From JBGPIK01 sp041484845 (GTDB lineage: Bacteria > Desulfobacterota > Binatia > UBA9968): a DNA stretch of 21,892 nt. The stretch spans positions 1-21,892 of the forward strand of contig JBGPIK010000066.1 of the NCBI GenBank assembly GCA_041484845.1, read 5' to 3'. The notes under the pieces were generated by a model. The model made no database searches. It was not told the DNA's origin and worked only from the letters and a program-made list of their open reading frames with translations. How positions within the stretch are numbered: position 1 is the first letter of the stretch; every line of letters begins with the position of its first letter. The position numbers were made by a program, and so were the translations under genes. Below are positions 1 through 8,200 of the stretch, piece after piece.

Positions 1-2
1 GT

Positions 3-179
3 ACCCGCCCGGGCACTATGACAGACAAGATCAGCAACAGCAGAGGAACGACGACCGAAGGGACAACAGATAGCGAAGGCACTACTGACGATATCCGGCG
101 CCAATGGGCCTGCGTCTACAAGCGAGTGAAAGGCCTCCTTCTCGGCGGGGCAGCCATCTGTCTGCCCCCGAGCGTCTGA
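3..179 (+). CDS. Possible small or partial protein (open from window edge)
   Basis: The reading frame is open from the window edge to a TGA at 177-179. An internal ATG at 18 would give 53 residues. The N-terminal half is low complexity (GTTTEGTTDSEGTTDD), followed by a basic segment and a short hydrophobic tail (GLLLGGAAICLPPSV). No family is recognised and no clear ribosome binding site is visible. It could be the 3' end of a gene that begins outside the window, or a chance ORF. The 206 bases between it and the LuxR-type gene hold nothing I recognise. Confidence 0.22.
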   Translation, partial: TRPGTMTDKISNSRGTTTEGTTDSEGTTDDIRRQWACVYKRVKGLLLGGAAICLPPSV

Positions 180-385
180 AGGGGACGGGGCGGCGAAAAA
201 TGCCGGCAAAAAATAAGCCTGGTCTCCTCAATTTCCTGTAGGTCACCTTCAGTTCTAATCTCGTCGCGCACGCATCACTTCTCGGAAGACCTCTCACCAA
301 TTCACAGCGATCTTATTCGGTACTTGCATGTGCGGTTCCCCCGCGTTTGCAACTGCGATCCAGTGGCGGTTAGAAACTGAGCTCG

Positions 386-688
386 ATGGAGACAGTTGTG
401 AGCAAATCCAAGTCCAAGTTGAGTGATGCAGAATATAGAGTCTTGTATTTTGTTTCCCTCGGTAAAAGCAACAAGGAGATCGCATCCTCCTTGGGTGTCG
501 GTCTATCCATGGTCAAGCTCCATATGACAAACGTTCTCAGGAAGCTCCGACTGAAAAACCGTGTTGAAGTGGCGATCTATGGTTTGATGATCGCTGGAGT
601 TAGACATGAATCGATTATCCGCCGCCGGTTGGACTTATGGCGAAAACGAACGACGATGTCCAGGCAACATCGGCGGAAGAAGGGTTGA
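386..688 (+). CDS. LuxR/GerE-type helix-turn-helix DNA-binding protein (single domain)
   Basis: A 100-residue protein consisting almost entirely of one LuxR C-terminal HTH domain at about residues 12-70. Typical features are LSDAEYRVLYFVSLGKSNKEI, the recognition-helix region SLGVGLSMVKLHMTNVLRKL, and LKNRVEVAIYGL. No receiver or ligand-binding domain precedes it, so it is a stand-alone GerE-fold regulator rather than a NarL-type response regulator. Such proteins bind DNA as dimers and act as transcription regulators; the target is unknown. The tail after residue 75 is highly basic (RRRLDLWRKRTTMSRQHRRKKG) and may be non-native read-through. An alternative start is GTG at 401. The Shine-Dalgarno sequence is weak. 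The downstream small ORF overlaps its 3' end in another frame. Confidence 0.8.
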   Translation: METVVSKSKSKLSDAEYRVLYFVSLGKSNKEIASSLGVGLSMVKLHMTNVLRKLRLKNRVEVAIYGLMIAGVRHESIIRRRLDLWRKRTTMSRQHRRKKG

Positions 689-833
689 CATCCGCCTTGA
701 TAGCGAGAAGCACTTTCTCGCGTTGACCGATGTCAAAGTGGAAGCGCTACCCGACCCGGAGGTAAAATGGGATTCGCCGTTTTTCGCCGTCAACAAAAGT
801 GTGGTGACGATGGTGCGGGCGATTAAGGAGTGA
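606..833 (+). CDS. Small hypothetical protein, possibly frameshifted at its N-terminus
   Basis: The frame ends in TGA at 831-833. The C-terminal half (ALTDVKVEALPDPEVKWDSPF, then FAVNKSVVTMVRAIKE) looks like genuine protein, but the first 30 residues are Arg/Cys-rich and overlap the LuxR-type gene. In another frame an ATG at 638 reads MAKTNDDVQATSAEEGLTSA and stops near 725, just where the plausible part of the longer ORF begins. The native gene may therefore start at 638 with one frameshift around 700-725. No family is recognised. Confidence 0.35.
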   Translation: MNRLSAAGWTYGENERRCPGNIGGRRVDIRLDSEKHFLALTDVKVEALPDPEVKWDSPFFAVNKSVVTMVRAIKE

Positions 834-854
834 CGCGATTATTTCGTTGCGTCT

Positions 855-870
855 TACAGTTCAATCCTAG
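855..870 (-). repeat. Degraded copy (H) of the ATTGAACTG dispersed motif
   Basis: Read on the minus strand this is CTAGG followed by ATTGAACTGTA, after which it departs from the ATTCTCC end. The 5' flank resembles the copy at 13651: both have CGCTAGGATTGAA preceded by a GACG box and an AAAC stretch. It lies 219 bases beyond the stop of the minus-strand exported-protein gene, in the same orientation as that gene. Confidence 0.45.
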
Positions 871-1083
871 CGCGTCTGCGGTTTGTTTACCTTTTCTACA
901 CCGCGGGCTGATATAGGCAGCTCTAATCTGTCTTTGAAGAACTCTTAACGGGAGGTCGGAAAAAATATTGGGTGACGACTAAGATTATGTAACTGATTTA
1001 GATTGGGAGCGGTTCCCTAGGAGTGGCATCTTGACGTTTACCGTGCGGGCATTGGATTCCTGTTGAACAATGTTTCAACTAGT

Positions 1084-1920
1084 CTAGTCGGGCCAGCGCG
1101 GGCTCGTCAGCTCGATCCGCCAGATCGGCCCCGTCGCGTATAGCGGGCCCTGAAACCTAACGAACGCCGGCACACCCTCAGTGATGATCCAGGCGTGATT
1201 GTCAAGCGGCACGCGCCCGAGCAGCGTAGCGAAGAGCTTGATCCAGATCCCCAGAAGTGGCTTGAACACGTAGTGGGTTGCAGTTTTCGCGATTTCGCCG
1301 ATCACCACCTTTGGGTCTCCCGCTGGTGTAAGCTCCAGCTCGATGAGCCGAGGCGCGGGCGTGAAGGCGACGAAGTGGACGGTCTCGCTGGCTCCTTTGA
1401 GAAGGTTCTTTGCGACGGTAAGGACCATCCCATTGTAAACGTCGGGGGGCAGATCGAGCTTGCCTTCCAGCAGTTCCTCTCGGCCGTCTTTGTGGGCTTT
1501 AGTTTTTACCCGGTATTTCCCCGAGGCCCGCTCCAGTGAGATTTCGGTATCCTCGGTGAATGCTGGCCCGCGCTGCTGCAGCCGATAGCTTTGTAAGGTA
1601 AATATTCGATCCTGGGTGAACACCGTCCTCTCGTCGGACACCGACCCGTCCTTGAAGTGGAACACCATGCGACTCTCAATCGCTCGGCCCCGGTGCATCT
1701 GGATAAGATCGCCCGACGCGATCAGAGCGTTGTTGAGCGTACGAAGCACAACGAAACCGTGAAGGGAGCCCTCGACGAATCGTACTCCGACGGGGGCCGC
1801 CACGGCCGAGTGCGGCCGCAACACCAACGTCACGAGAGCCAGCACGCAGAGCATCGCCCTCATGAACGGCATTACGGTGGAACAAGAGATATGTGCCCTG
1901 ACGAGGCGCCCTTCTCGCAT
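1084..1920 (-). CDS. Uncharacterised exported protein with N-terminal signal peptide
   Basis: About 278 residues from the chosen ATG at 1920, which has GGAAG eight bases upstream. An in-frame start at 1962 has no ribosome binding site, and an internal ATG at 1872 would trim the N-terminus to MPFMRAMLC. A hydrophobic segment (MLCVLALVTLVLRP) followed by HSAVAA-P predicts Sec export and cleavage, so the protein is periplasmic or outer-membrane associated. The mature part has alternating polar and hydrophobic beta-like stretches (FVEGSLHGFVVLRTL, MVFHFKDGSVSDERTVFTQD, GKYRVKTKAHKDGREELLEG), as in soluble beta-rich lipocalin- or DUF3108-like proteins, but I cannot assign a family. No partner gene lies nearby. 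Conceptually intact. Confidence 0.72.
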   Translation of the reverse strand: MREGRLVRAHISCSTVMPFMRAMLCVLALVTLVLRPHSAVAAPVGVRFVEGSLHGFVVLRTLNNALIASGDLIQMHRGRAIESRMVFHFKDGSVSDERTVFTQDRIFTLQSYRLQQRGPAFTEDTEISLERASGKYRVKTKAHKDGREELLEGKLDLPPDVYNGMVLTVAKNLLKGASETVHFVAFTPAPRLIELELTPAGDPKVVIGEIAKTATHYVFKPLLGIWIKLFATLLGRVPLDNHAWIITEGVPAFVRFQGPLYATGPIWRIELTSPRWPD

Positions 1921-2195
1921 TACATTTCTTCCAGTCAACTGAACGCAGCAGCACCAAACCATTGCACTATCGTTGACCGAAAAAAGGAGGCTAATACGCT
2001 TTTTAAAAAAACCTGCGAAATCAAACTCAACTCTCCAGAGCTCGTCGAAGCATGAGGCTCCTCGAAGCGCGTACCTTTTTTATCAAGTTGTCCAATTTCT
2101 GACCGCCACTTCGCTCTATCCATCCCTAGATGGCGAAGGTCTTCTATTTCATTCAACGACAGAGTCAGGGTCAACCCAACACCCGCGCACTTGCG
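1921..2195. other. Intergenic stretch without recognisable gene
   Basis: It lies between the start of the exported-protein gene and the stem-loop of repeat copy A. Plus-strand frames that cross it (for example 1973-2407) are Ser/Arg-rich and have no family signature. A purine-rich run with AAAAAAGGAGG is present around 1980, and small inverted repeats occur near 2050-2070. No promoter could be assigned with confidence. Confidence 0.4.
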
Positions 2196-2297
2196 GCATT
2201 ACGCGGAGCAGTCTCGCAGCATCCTCACGTGGCTTGCATGAAGCATCTCGCATCCGCTCACGTCAAACGTTAATGCTGAAATTGAACTGTATTCTCC
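2196..2297 (+). repeat. Dispersed repeat copy A with flanking inverted arms
   Basis: The core ATTGAACTGTATTCTCC is at 2281-2297. A CGTTA box begins at 2268, exactly 13 bases before the core. The outer arms GCATTACG (2196-2203) and CGTTAATGC (2268-2276) are complementary with one extrahelical base, and inner GAGC/GCTC pairing is possible. Its AAC-like and GTT-like ends face inward as in integron attC sites, but the strict RYYYAAC and GTTRRRY boxes are not fully met. It lies between the two minus-strand genes, 70 bases beyond the integrase stop codon. Confidence 0.65.
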
Positions 2298-2367
2298 ATC
2301 GATTAAATCCTGGGAGATTTCTCCCACGCGTCTACAAAGCCTTTTTCGCCACAAGGTCACGTTGCAG

Positions 2368-3531
2368 TTATTTTGAAGTTTCTGTCGGTTGCTGGTCGAT
2401 AGCGTAGAATTGGTCGAGCTTGCCGGAGGCTTCTTTCATGGATCTTTCATCGGCGATGGCGTAGCGGCGATAAATCGCTTCGGTTTTGTGGCCGACCATT
2501 TTCATCGCATCGCTGCGGGAAACGCCAGCGCGTTCCAGACTTCGCACGGCGCTTCTCCGAAAGTCATGGGGAATCCGGTTAGCGATTTTCTTGATCAGCT
2601 TGCCATCCGCTGATCTGATCTCCGTTCCGAGCCCAACCTTCACGCAGGCGGTCAGCCAGGAGCGGCGGAAGGTTTTGATGGGACGTCCGTCGCGGTGAAA
2701 TAACCAAGGGATGATGCGCCCCGTCGCTTTCTCAAGCGCTTTCGTACGTTCCAGTTGTTGCTCAATGATTTGACGCAAACGAACGGTGAAAGGAAAGTTG
2801 CGGCCTTCGCCGTTTTTGGTTTCGCCCGGATCAAGCCGCAACCAGCCGCGCCCCTTCAGGTCGGCATGATGTTTTTGGCGAGTGAAAATCTCGTCATGAA
2901 TGCGCCAACCGGTTATGTAGGCAGTCTCGATGGCGGGCTGCAGGTCCACAGGCAAATTCTTGAGAATCGAAGAAAACTGCTCCCATTCAAAGAAACCCTT
3001 TCTCGTATTGCTCAGTGCCAGCTTGCCGATGTACGGCTTCGTCGCGATCTTGCCGGCCCTTATGCCCAGCGTAAACATCCGTGACAATGCCGCGAGTTCA
3101 GTGTTGATAGTGGAATTGGCTGCTTTTTGATTCTGGCGATGGGTAACGTATGCAGTCACGATATCGCCGGTGATCTCGACTGCACGTCGGTCACCGAGAT
3201 ATTCGCGCAGATGTCCGATAGCGTCTTCAACTCGCGCAAGAGAGCGACGCCCGTTCGCTCTGTAGTCGTTGGTAGTCATCGCGGACATATCCTCGAAATT
3301 CGTCTTTTCGATGTCCGGTCCGACCGGCTTTCCGAGCGCGATTTCGCCGTGGCGTTTCTTCAGCAATTTCCAAGCGTCAGACTCGTTGGTCGAGTGGGAT
3401 GATTCACGCTTCAATTTTCCGCGCACGCTGTACGAGATCCACCACGTCGGCGACACTTTTTTTTCACCGGTCTTTTTGTCAAACCATGACGGCTGATATA
3501 CGCGACCCATCCCACGCATGTTTTGATCCAT
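2368..3531 (-). CDS. Tyrosine recombinase / phage-type site-specific integrase
   Basis: A 387-residue tyrosine recombinase catalysing DNA strand exchange between attachment sites. It has an N-terminal SAM-like core-binding region (about 75-165) and a catalytic domain (about 175-365). The expected residues are R210 (TGWR), K239 (ETKNGEG), H322 and R325 (PHDFRR), H348 (MVGHKT) and the nucleophile Y357 (YRRYAI), so it appears active. It has the phage or island integrase layout and lacks recognisable integron-integrase features. The ATG at 3531 has AGGAGG seven bases upstream. It follows the HTH protein at 3586 by 54 bases on the same strand, so the two probably form an operon. No attachment site could be identified by eye. 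The N-terminal basic region RGMGRVYQPSWFDKKTGEKK fits an arm-type DNA-binding element. Confidence 0.92.
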   Translation of the reverse strand: MDQNMRGMGRVYQPSWFDKKTGEKKVSPTWWISYSVRGKLKRESSHSTNESDAWKLLKKRHGEIALGKPVGPDIEKTNFEDMSAMTTNDYRANGRRSLARVEDAIGHLREYLGDRRAVEITGDIVTAYVTHRQNQKAANSTINTELAALSRMFTLGIRAGKIATKPYIGKLALSNTRKGFFEWEQFSSILKNLPVDLQPAIETAYITGWRIHDEIFTRQKHHADLKGRGWLRLDPGETKNGEGRNFPFTVRLRQIIEQQLERTKALEKATGRIIPWLFHRDGRPIKTFRRSWLTACVKVGLGTEIRSADGKLIKKIANRIPHDFRRSAVRSLERAGVSRSDAMKMVGHKTEAIYRRYAIADERSMKEASGKLDQFYAIDQQPTETSK

Positions 3532-3585
3532 GTAAACGCCTCCTGTTTTTGGCGGGAGGAGTCCTTATTCGTTGGGCAGTGGTGG

Positions 3586-3876
3586 TCAACGAGAACCCGG
3601 CTTTTTTCCGGCCATCCAGCGGCACAAAGCGGCTTCGGAAAACCGCAAATTTTTTCGACTGATACGGCGCGTAAATGGGAGTTTGGCTGCATGGCGATAA
3701 ACCCAGCGGCGACTAACACCCATGGCCGCGGCGGCCTGCTCTGGAGTCAGGAGCGTATCTTTCTCAGCGCGAGCTGCGGTAGTATTTTCCGTCCGTTCTT
3801 CACGCAAGACCTCGCGCATGATCTCTTTGAGTTCAGCGCGAAGTGCTTCGGGCAAAATTGTCGAGGGCTCGCTCAT
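3586..3876 (-). CDS. Excisionase-like helix-turn-helix protein
   Basis: A 96-residue protein. The first 40 residues form a charged helix (LRAELKEIMREVLREERTE). A MerR/AlpA/excisionase-type winged-helix HTH follows at about 42-90: LLTPEQAAAAMGVSRRWVYR, then RISRKNLRFSEAALCRWM. Proteins of this kind bind DNA at attachment sites and bias recombination toward excision, or regulate integrase expression. Its position directly upstream of the integrase on the same strand supports the excisionase or recombination-directionality role. The ribosome binding site is weak (CGAGAG just before the ATG). It could instead be a transcriptional regulator of the integrase. Confidence 0.78.
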   Translation of the reverse strand: MSEPSTILPEALRAELKEIMREVLREERTENTTAARAEKDTLLTPEQAAAAMGVSRRWVYRHAAKLPFTRRISRKNLRFSEAALCRWMAGKKPGSR

Positions 3877-4059
3877 CTCTCGAAGTAGACTTTGCCAGAT
3901 TGCTTTGTGGGTCTGGTAACGAATCGAGGACTTTCCCCAAAAGATGGATCAGATCGTTCAGAGTGCGCCGCGTCGACTGACAGCGGCCGAAGAACTGAAA
4001 TTGTTTTTTGTGCCGCGAGGAAACCGCGCAAGGTCCTCAAACGTGACCCTTCATCGAGT

Positions 4060-4095
4060 CCGCCAAACAAGTTATTGACCCTTGTCTGCTGGCGG
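4060..4095. repeat. Inverted repeat, imperfect stem-loop
   Basis: CCGCCA (4060-4065) pairs with TGGCGG (4090-4095). An inner CAAG/CTTG pair is offset by a few unpaired bases. It lies in the 333-base gap between the excisionase-like gene and the first response regulator, just upstream of that gene's promoter. It may be an operator or a boundary structure. There is no T-run, so it is not a typical intrinsic terminator. The rest of 3877-4116 shows no gene I can support. Confidence 0.4.
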
Positions 4096-4116
4096 AAAGC
4101 CTAGTGACTCAATTCC

Positions 4117-4144
4117 TTGCGTCAGAAATTTAATAGCATATAAT
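4117..4144 (+). promoter_or_regulatory. Sigma-70-type promoter for the response regulator
   Basis: The -35-like hexamer TTGCGT is at 4117-4122, followed by a 16-base spacer and a perfect TATAAT -10 at 4139-4144. Transcription would start near 4151. That leaves a leader of about 60 bases before the ATG at 4210, containing a 10-codon micro-ORF (ATGATG at 4169-4174, MMGKVQPDNP then stop). Confidence 0.6.
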
Positions 4145-4209
4145 GCAGAACATAATTGGGATTAAAGAATGATGGGAAAGGTGCAGCCCGACAACCCTTA
4201 AAACCGAAA

Positions 4210-4590
4210 ATGATTCTTCTCGTCGAAGACGACTCCCTAAGCCGCCGTGCGTTTGCTCAGATCCTACGCGCCGAGGGTTACCAGGTAGCCGAAGCACAAA
4301 ACGGGGCCGAAGCGTTGGAGGTGCTTACTGCGGCAGCCGAGGTACTTACTTCAGAGGAAGCCTTTGATCTTGTGATCGCTGATCTTGTTCTCCCGAAGCT
4401 GCATGGACTCAATCTGGTCCACCAGATTCGCGCCAAATGGCCGAAGATGCCGATAATCGTTATCTCAGGGTATCTTGCCGACGTGTCGGGAAAGGTTATT
4501 TTGGAAGGCTTCGCAGAGTTTATTCAGAAGCCTATTGATCCAGCAGTTTTAATAGCGGCCGTTCGACGCCTGATCCCCGCAAAAGTCTAA
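4210..4590 (+). CDS. Single-domain response regulator (CheY-like receiver)
   Basis: A 126-residue receiver domain with no output domain. It has the acidic pair D7/D8 (ILLVEDD), phosphoacceptor D58 (VIADLVLP), the Ser of VISG at 86 and the conserved Lys K107 (FIQKPID). It accepts phosphate from a histidine kinase and acts through protein contact. The large hybrid kinase starts 620 bases downstream on the same strand and lacks its own receiver, so it is a likely but unproven partner. The start is uncertain. ATG at 4210 is used because the receiver fold begins there. A TTG at 4156 gives an 18-residue extension, but it lies only five bases from the predicted transcript start. A micro-ORF in another frame starting at 4169 could instead be the native N-terminus with a frameshift. 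Confidence 0.88.
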   Translation: MILLVEDDSLSRRAFAQILRAEGYQVAEAQNGAEALEVLTAAAEVLTSEEAFDLVIADLVLPKLHGLNLVHQIRAKWPKMPIIVISGYLADVSGKVILEGFAEFIQKPIDPAVLIAAVRRLIPAKV

Positions 4591-4634
4591 CTGCCTCACA
4601 AAATTCTGCCTTCCCGTTTTAAGTGAGTCACTAC

Positions 4635-4658
4635 CGCGGACAATCACGCGGACAATCA
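4635..4658. repeat. Tandem duplication of a 12-mer
   Basis: CGCGGACAATCA occurs twice in immediate succession between the response regulator stop and the next ORF. It looks like a slippage or duplication product. No function can be inferred. Confidence 0.7.
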
Positions 4659-4952
4659 CTACTTGACCTGGTTTAGTCCAAGCTGATAGATGTCAACTGA
4701 TTTAATCCGGTCCCGTTTTTTGGCCTCGTTAAAAATAGCATCTATGGACTTTGAGTTCACATCAACTGCCTTGAAAACCAGACTCTTTTCCCCCGGCAAA
4801 CGCACACACAAGGTCGGCGTCGAGCGCCAGCGCCGATTGGACCGGTCGCATCTAAAAATAAGATTGTTGATGTCCAGGTTATCGGAGCAACGCGGATTTC
4901 GATTACCTATCGATGTGTTCTGCCGTTCGCTCGCTGAGGGCTGAGCAAACAT
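4659..4952 (-). CDS. Possible small hypothetical protein or gene remnant
   Basis: A 97-residue frame. Its C-terminal half (GEKSLVFKAVDVNSKSIDAI, then EAKKRDRIKSVDIYQLGLNQ) has balanced composition and looks protein-like. The N-terminal part is Arg/Ser/Cys-rich and less convincing. The true gene may be a C-terminal fragment. No family, signal peptide or ribosome binding site is evident. The plus-strand frame covering the same bases (4690-4944) is a poorer candidate. Confidence 0.25.
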   Translation of the reverse strand: MFAQPSASERQNTSIGNRNPRCSDNLDINNLIFRCDRSNRRWRSTPTLCVRLPGEKSLVFKAVDVNSKSIDAIFNEAKKRDRIKSVDIYQLGLNQVK

Positions 4953-5065
4953 ATTTATGTCCTACGGTAGTGTCGATTCAGAAGTCGGCGCGGCATTATT
5001 CGATAGCTGTGGCATACTCCGACACGGACTTTCACCGTGCTGATGTAGCACCCTCACGGGCGCAC

Positions 5066-5153
5066 TCATTCCCGCGCAGGCGGGAATCTAGGTTTATTGG
5101 ACTTCCTGGGTCCGGGCTCGCGCTAGCTATCGCCAGCTTGGCCAGAATGACGT
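5066..5153. repeat. Dispersed palindromic repeat element (dRS3/REP-like ends)
   Basis: It begins TCATTCCCGC, contains the perfect hairpin ATTCCCGC-GCAG-GCGGGAAT (5068-5087) and ends GAATGACG, so the element is bounded by TCATTC...GAATGA inverted ends. This resembles the ATTCCCGC...GCGGGAAT palindromic elements found in many intergenic regions of Gram-negative genomes, including the neisserial dRS3 type. It sits 60 bases before the hybrid kinase start codon and may affect that gene's transcript. Confidence 0.6.
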
Positions 5154-5212
5154 TAAGGAAGAGGTCCCCTACGCCTTCCCGAAGGGGCGGTAATCGAGAA
5201 TAGAGGCAGTTT

Positions 5213-8200
5213 ATGGAGACGGAAAATGTTCAGGTAGTTGGCATCGGCGCCTCGGCAGGGGGACTCGATGCGTTGACAGATTTCTTTGCGGCATGCCCAG
5301 CCGACTGCGGCATGGCGTTTGTGGTGATTCAGCATTTGGACCCAAGCCATGTGAGCTATATGGCCGGGCTGCTCGCCAAACATACCACAATGGCGGTGGC
5401 TCAGGCCGAGGACGGGATGGAGGTCCGAGCGAACTCCGTTTACGCGATTCCTCCTAATAAGTTTCTCATCGTTAAAGAAGGCAAACTCCATCTGACCGAG
5501 CCCATCAAGCGCGACGGCATACGGATGCCCATCGATTTCTTCTTTCGCTCTCTTGCGCAAGAAGAGCACGAAAATGCGATCGCCGTCCTTCTATCCGGCA
5601 GCGGCTCCGACGGCACCCTCGGAATACGGGAAGTCCATGGCGTAGGCGGTATTGTCCTCGTCCAGGACCCCACGACCGCTCAGTTCGATTTTATGGTCCG
5701 CAGCGCGATGGCGACGGGTCTGGTGGATTCCGTGCTCCCAGCGGCGCAAATACCCGCCGCGCTTGTCGAATACACGCGCCAAGCGGACGGCAAAGGCGCG
5801 CCCAGTCCTGCTCCCGAGACCGTGAAAGAGAATGTCCAATCGATCCTTTCCATCCTGGAGAGCCAGAGCAAGAACAACTTTCAGGTTTATCGAAAACCCA
5901 CGGTTTGGCGCCGCATACAACGCCGCATGGGGCTCAACCGGATGACCGACATTTCCGACTATGCGCGGTTCCTCCGCGAGAGCCCTGACGAGGCGGCGCG
6001 GCTCTCGAAGGACATGCTGATCGGTGTCACGAGCTTTTTCCGCGACCCCGAAGCCTTTGAGGAGCTGCGCGCCAAGGTCATCGCGCCGCTGGTGGGAAAA
6101 AACGCTAGCGCCGCTCCCTTGCGCGCGTGGACGGCGGGTTGCTCGACCGGAGAGGAGGTCCATTCGATCGCCATATTGATGCGGGAAGAAATGCTGCGGA
6201 ACAAGAAAAGTTTTCCCCTGCAGCTCTTCGCATCGGACATCGAGGCTGAAGGCCTGAAATGCGCGCGCGAGGCGATTTATCCCGAAAGCATTGCCTCGGA
6301 TGTTTCGGAGGAGCGCCTGGGCCGGTTTTTCATCAAGAAAGACAACTCCTACCATATCATTAAAGACATCCGGGAATCCGTGACCTTTGCCGCGCACAAC
6401 CTGCTCGTGGACCCGCCGTTTATGAAAATGAACCTGATCAGTTGCCGCAACCTGCTGATTTACATCGAACGCGAGATGCAAAAAAAGCTTTACACCCTGT
6501 TCGCCTTTGCTCTGAGCCCAGGCGGGTATCTGTTTTTAGGCAAGGCCGACAGCATTGATCACGAGGAGTCGTTTGAGGCGGTCTCCAGAAACTCGAGGAT
6601 TTACCTCCGAAAGGAGTCCGCCGCCGTGCCGGTAGCGAGTTTTCCGACGCGAGCCGGGCTCCAGCTCGGCCTTCAGGGCAAAATCGAAAAGCAGCAAGTT
6701 TTCAGACTCTCGGACTTGAACCAGGATGTGCTCTTGAAGCATTTCGATGCCGCCATTGTCCTGATCGATGAACACGGCAATAGCCTGCATTTTTATGGTC
6801 CGACCCACAAGTACTTGGGCCTTCCCAGCGGCGATGCCAATCTTAGTCTGTTCGAGATGATCGAAAAGAGAAATTCCTTGAAGCTCCGCCTCGCCATCGA
6901 CAGGGCGTTGCGGGAAAACGGCACAGTGACGCTCGAAGGCCTTGAGTTCAGCCGCGACGATTCCACCTATGCCGTCAATGTCACTGTCTCGTGTTGCGTC
7001 GAGCCCAAGGCCGCCGCCAGGCTCCTCGCCGTTATCTTTCAGGAGGCGCGCCAACCCGCGCCAGCCTTGGCTGTCAGCGCCCCCGCAGCGGAGAGACCTC
7101 AGGACGATGCCTACACTGCGCAGCTTGAAGCCGAGATCAAATCGTTAAAAGAGGATCTGCAAGCCGCTAGCGACGGCTTTCATACCTCTCATGAGGAGCT
7201 TACTGCCGCCAACGAAGAGGTCCTCGCCATGAACGAGGAACTGCAGTCCAGCAACGAAGAGCTGGAAACATCCAAGGAGGAACTGCAGTCCATGAACGAG
7301 GAACTGGTCACGGTCAACAACCAGCTCAACGCGAAGATCGAGGAGCTCGGCCAAACCAATGACGACCTGGCCAATTTCTTGAATTCATCCGAAGTCGGGA
7401 CGATTTTTTTGGACACCCATTTTTGTATCCGCCGTTTTACCCCGGCAGCGACCAAGCTGCTGAGCTTGCTGCCCGTGGATTTGGGCCGGCCGGTCGAGAA
7501 CATCTCGAGCAAATTCATCGACGTGAACTTGACAGCCGTCGCCGATAGCGTGCTCAGAAATTTGGCTGCGATTGAAAAGGAGGTGCGGTCCATCGATGGT
7601 TTGTGGTATCTGATGCGCTGTCTTCCGTATTGCAGCCTGGGTAACACGATCGACGGAGTGGTTTTCAGCTTCACCGACGTGACCCGCTTGAAGGAGGTCC
7701 AGAACTACGCCGAGAGTATTATCAGGACGATGCGCGAATCCCTGATCGTACTGACTCCCGAGCTGAAAGTCGTTTCGGCTAACCGGGCTTTTTACGAGAC
7801 GTTCAAAGTCACGCCGGAGGAAACAGAGGGTCGTCTGATCTACGAGCTGGGGAACCGCCAGTGGGATATTCCGAGGTTGCGTGAAGTGCTAGAGGACATC
7901 CTCGCCAGGGATTCTTCTTTTCAGAATTTCGAGGCGGAGCACGACTTTCCCGCTATCGGAAAAAAGATGATGTCCCTGAACGCGAGCAGGATCGCTAACA
8001 TCGAGAAGAACGAGACCCAATTGATACTTCTGGCGATCGACGACATCACCGAGCGCAAAAAGGCGGAACAAGAGCTGCACAGGCTCAATGAGGAACTGGA
8101 GACGAGAGTGTCTGAGCGCACCGGAGAATTACAGGAGGCCAACCGCGCGCTTGTGAGGGACATGGAGGAGCGAAAAAGAATCGAGCAGCAGCTACTGCAG

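Noticed and set aside
82..300. Minus-strand ORF of 72 residues near the window start
   Set aside because: Arg-rich composition typical of a chance frame; no start signal or domain.
1973..2407. Plus-strand ORF of 144 residues
   Set aside because: Ser/Arg-rich, runs through the repeat copy and into the integrase 3' end, with no recognisable domain.
2368..3531. Integron integrase (IntI)
   Set aside because: The protein has a phage or island integrase layout and pairs with an excisionase-like gene; no recognisable IntI feature is seen.
5591..6481. Long minus-strand ORF (296 residues) antisense to the kinase
   Set aside because: It is a shadow of the CheB-CheR coding region and lacks any family signature.
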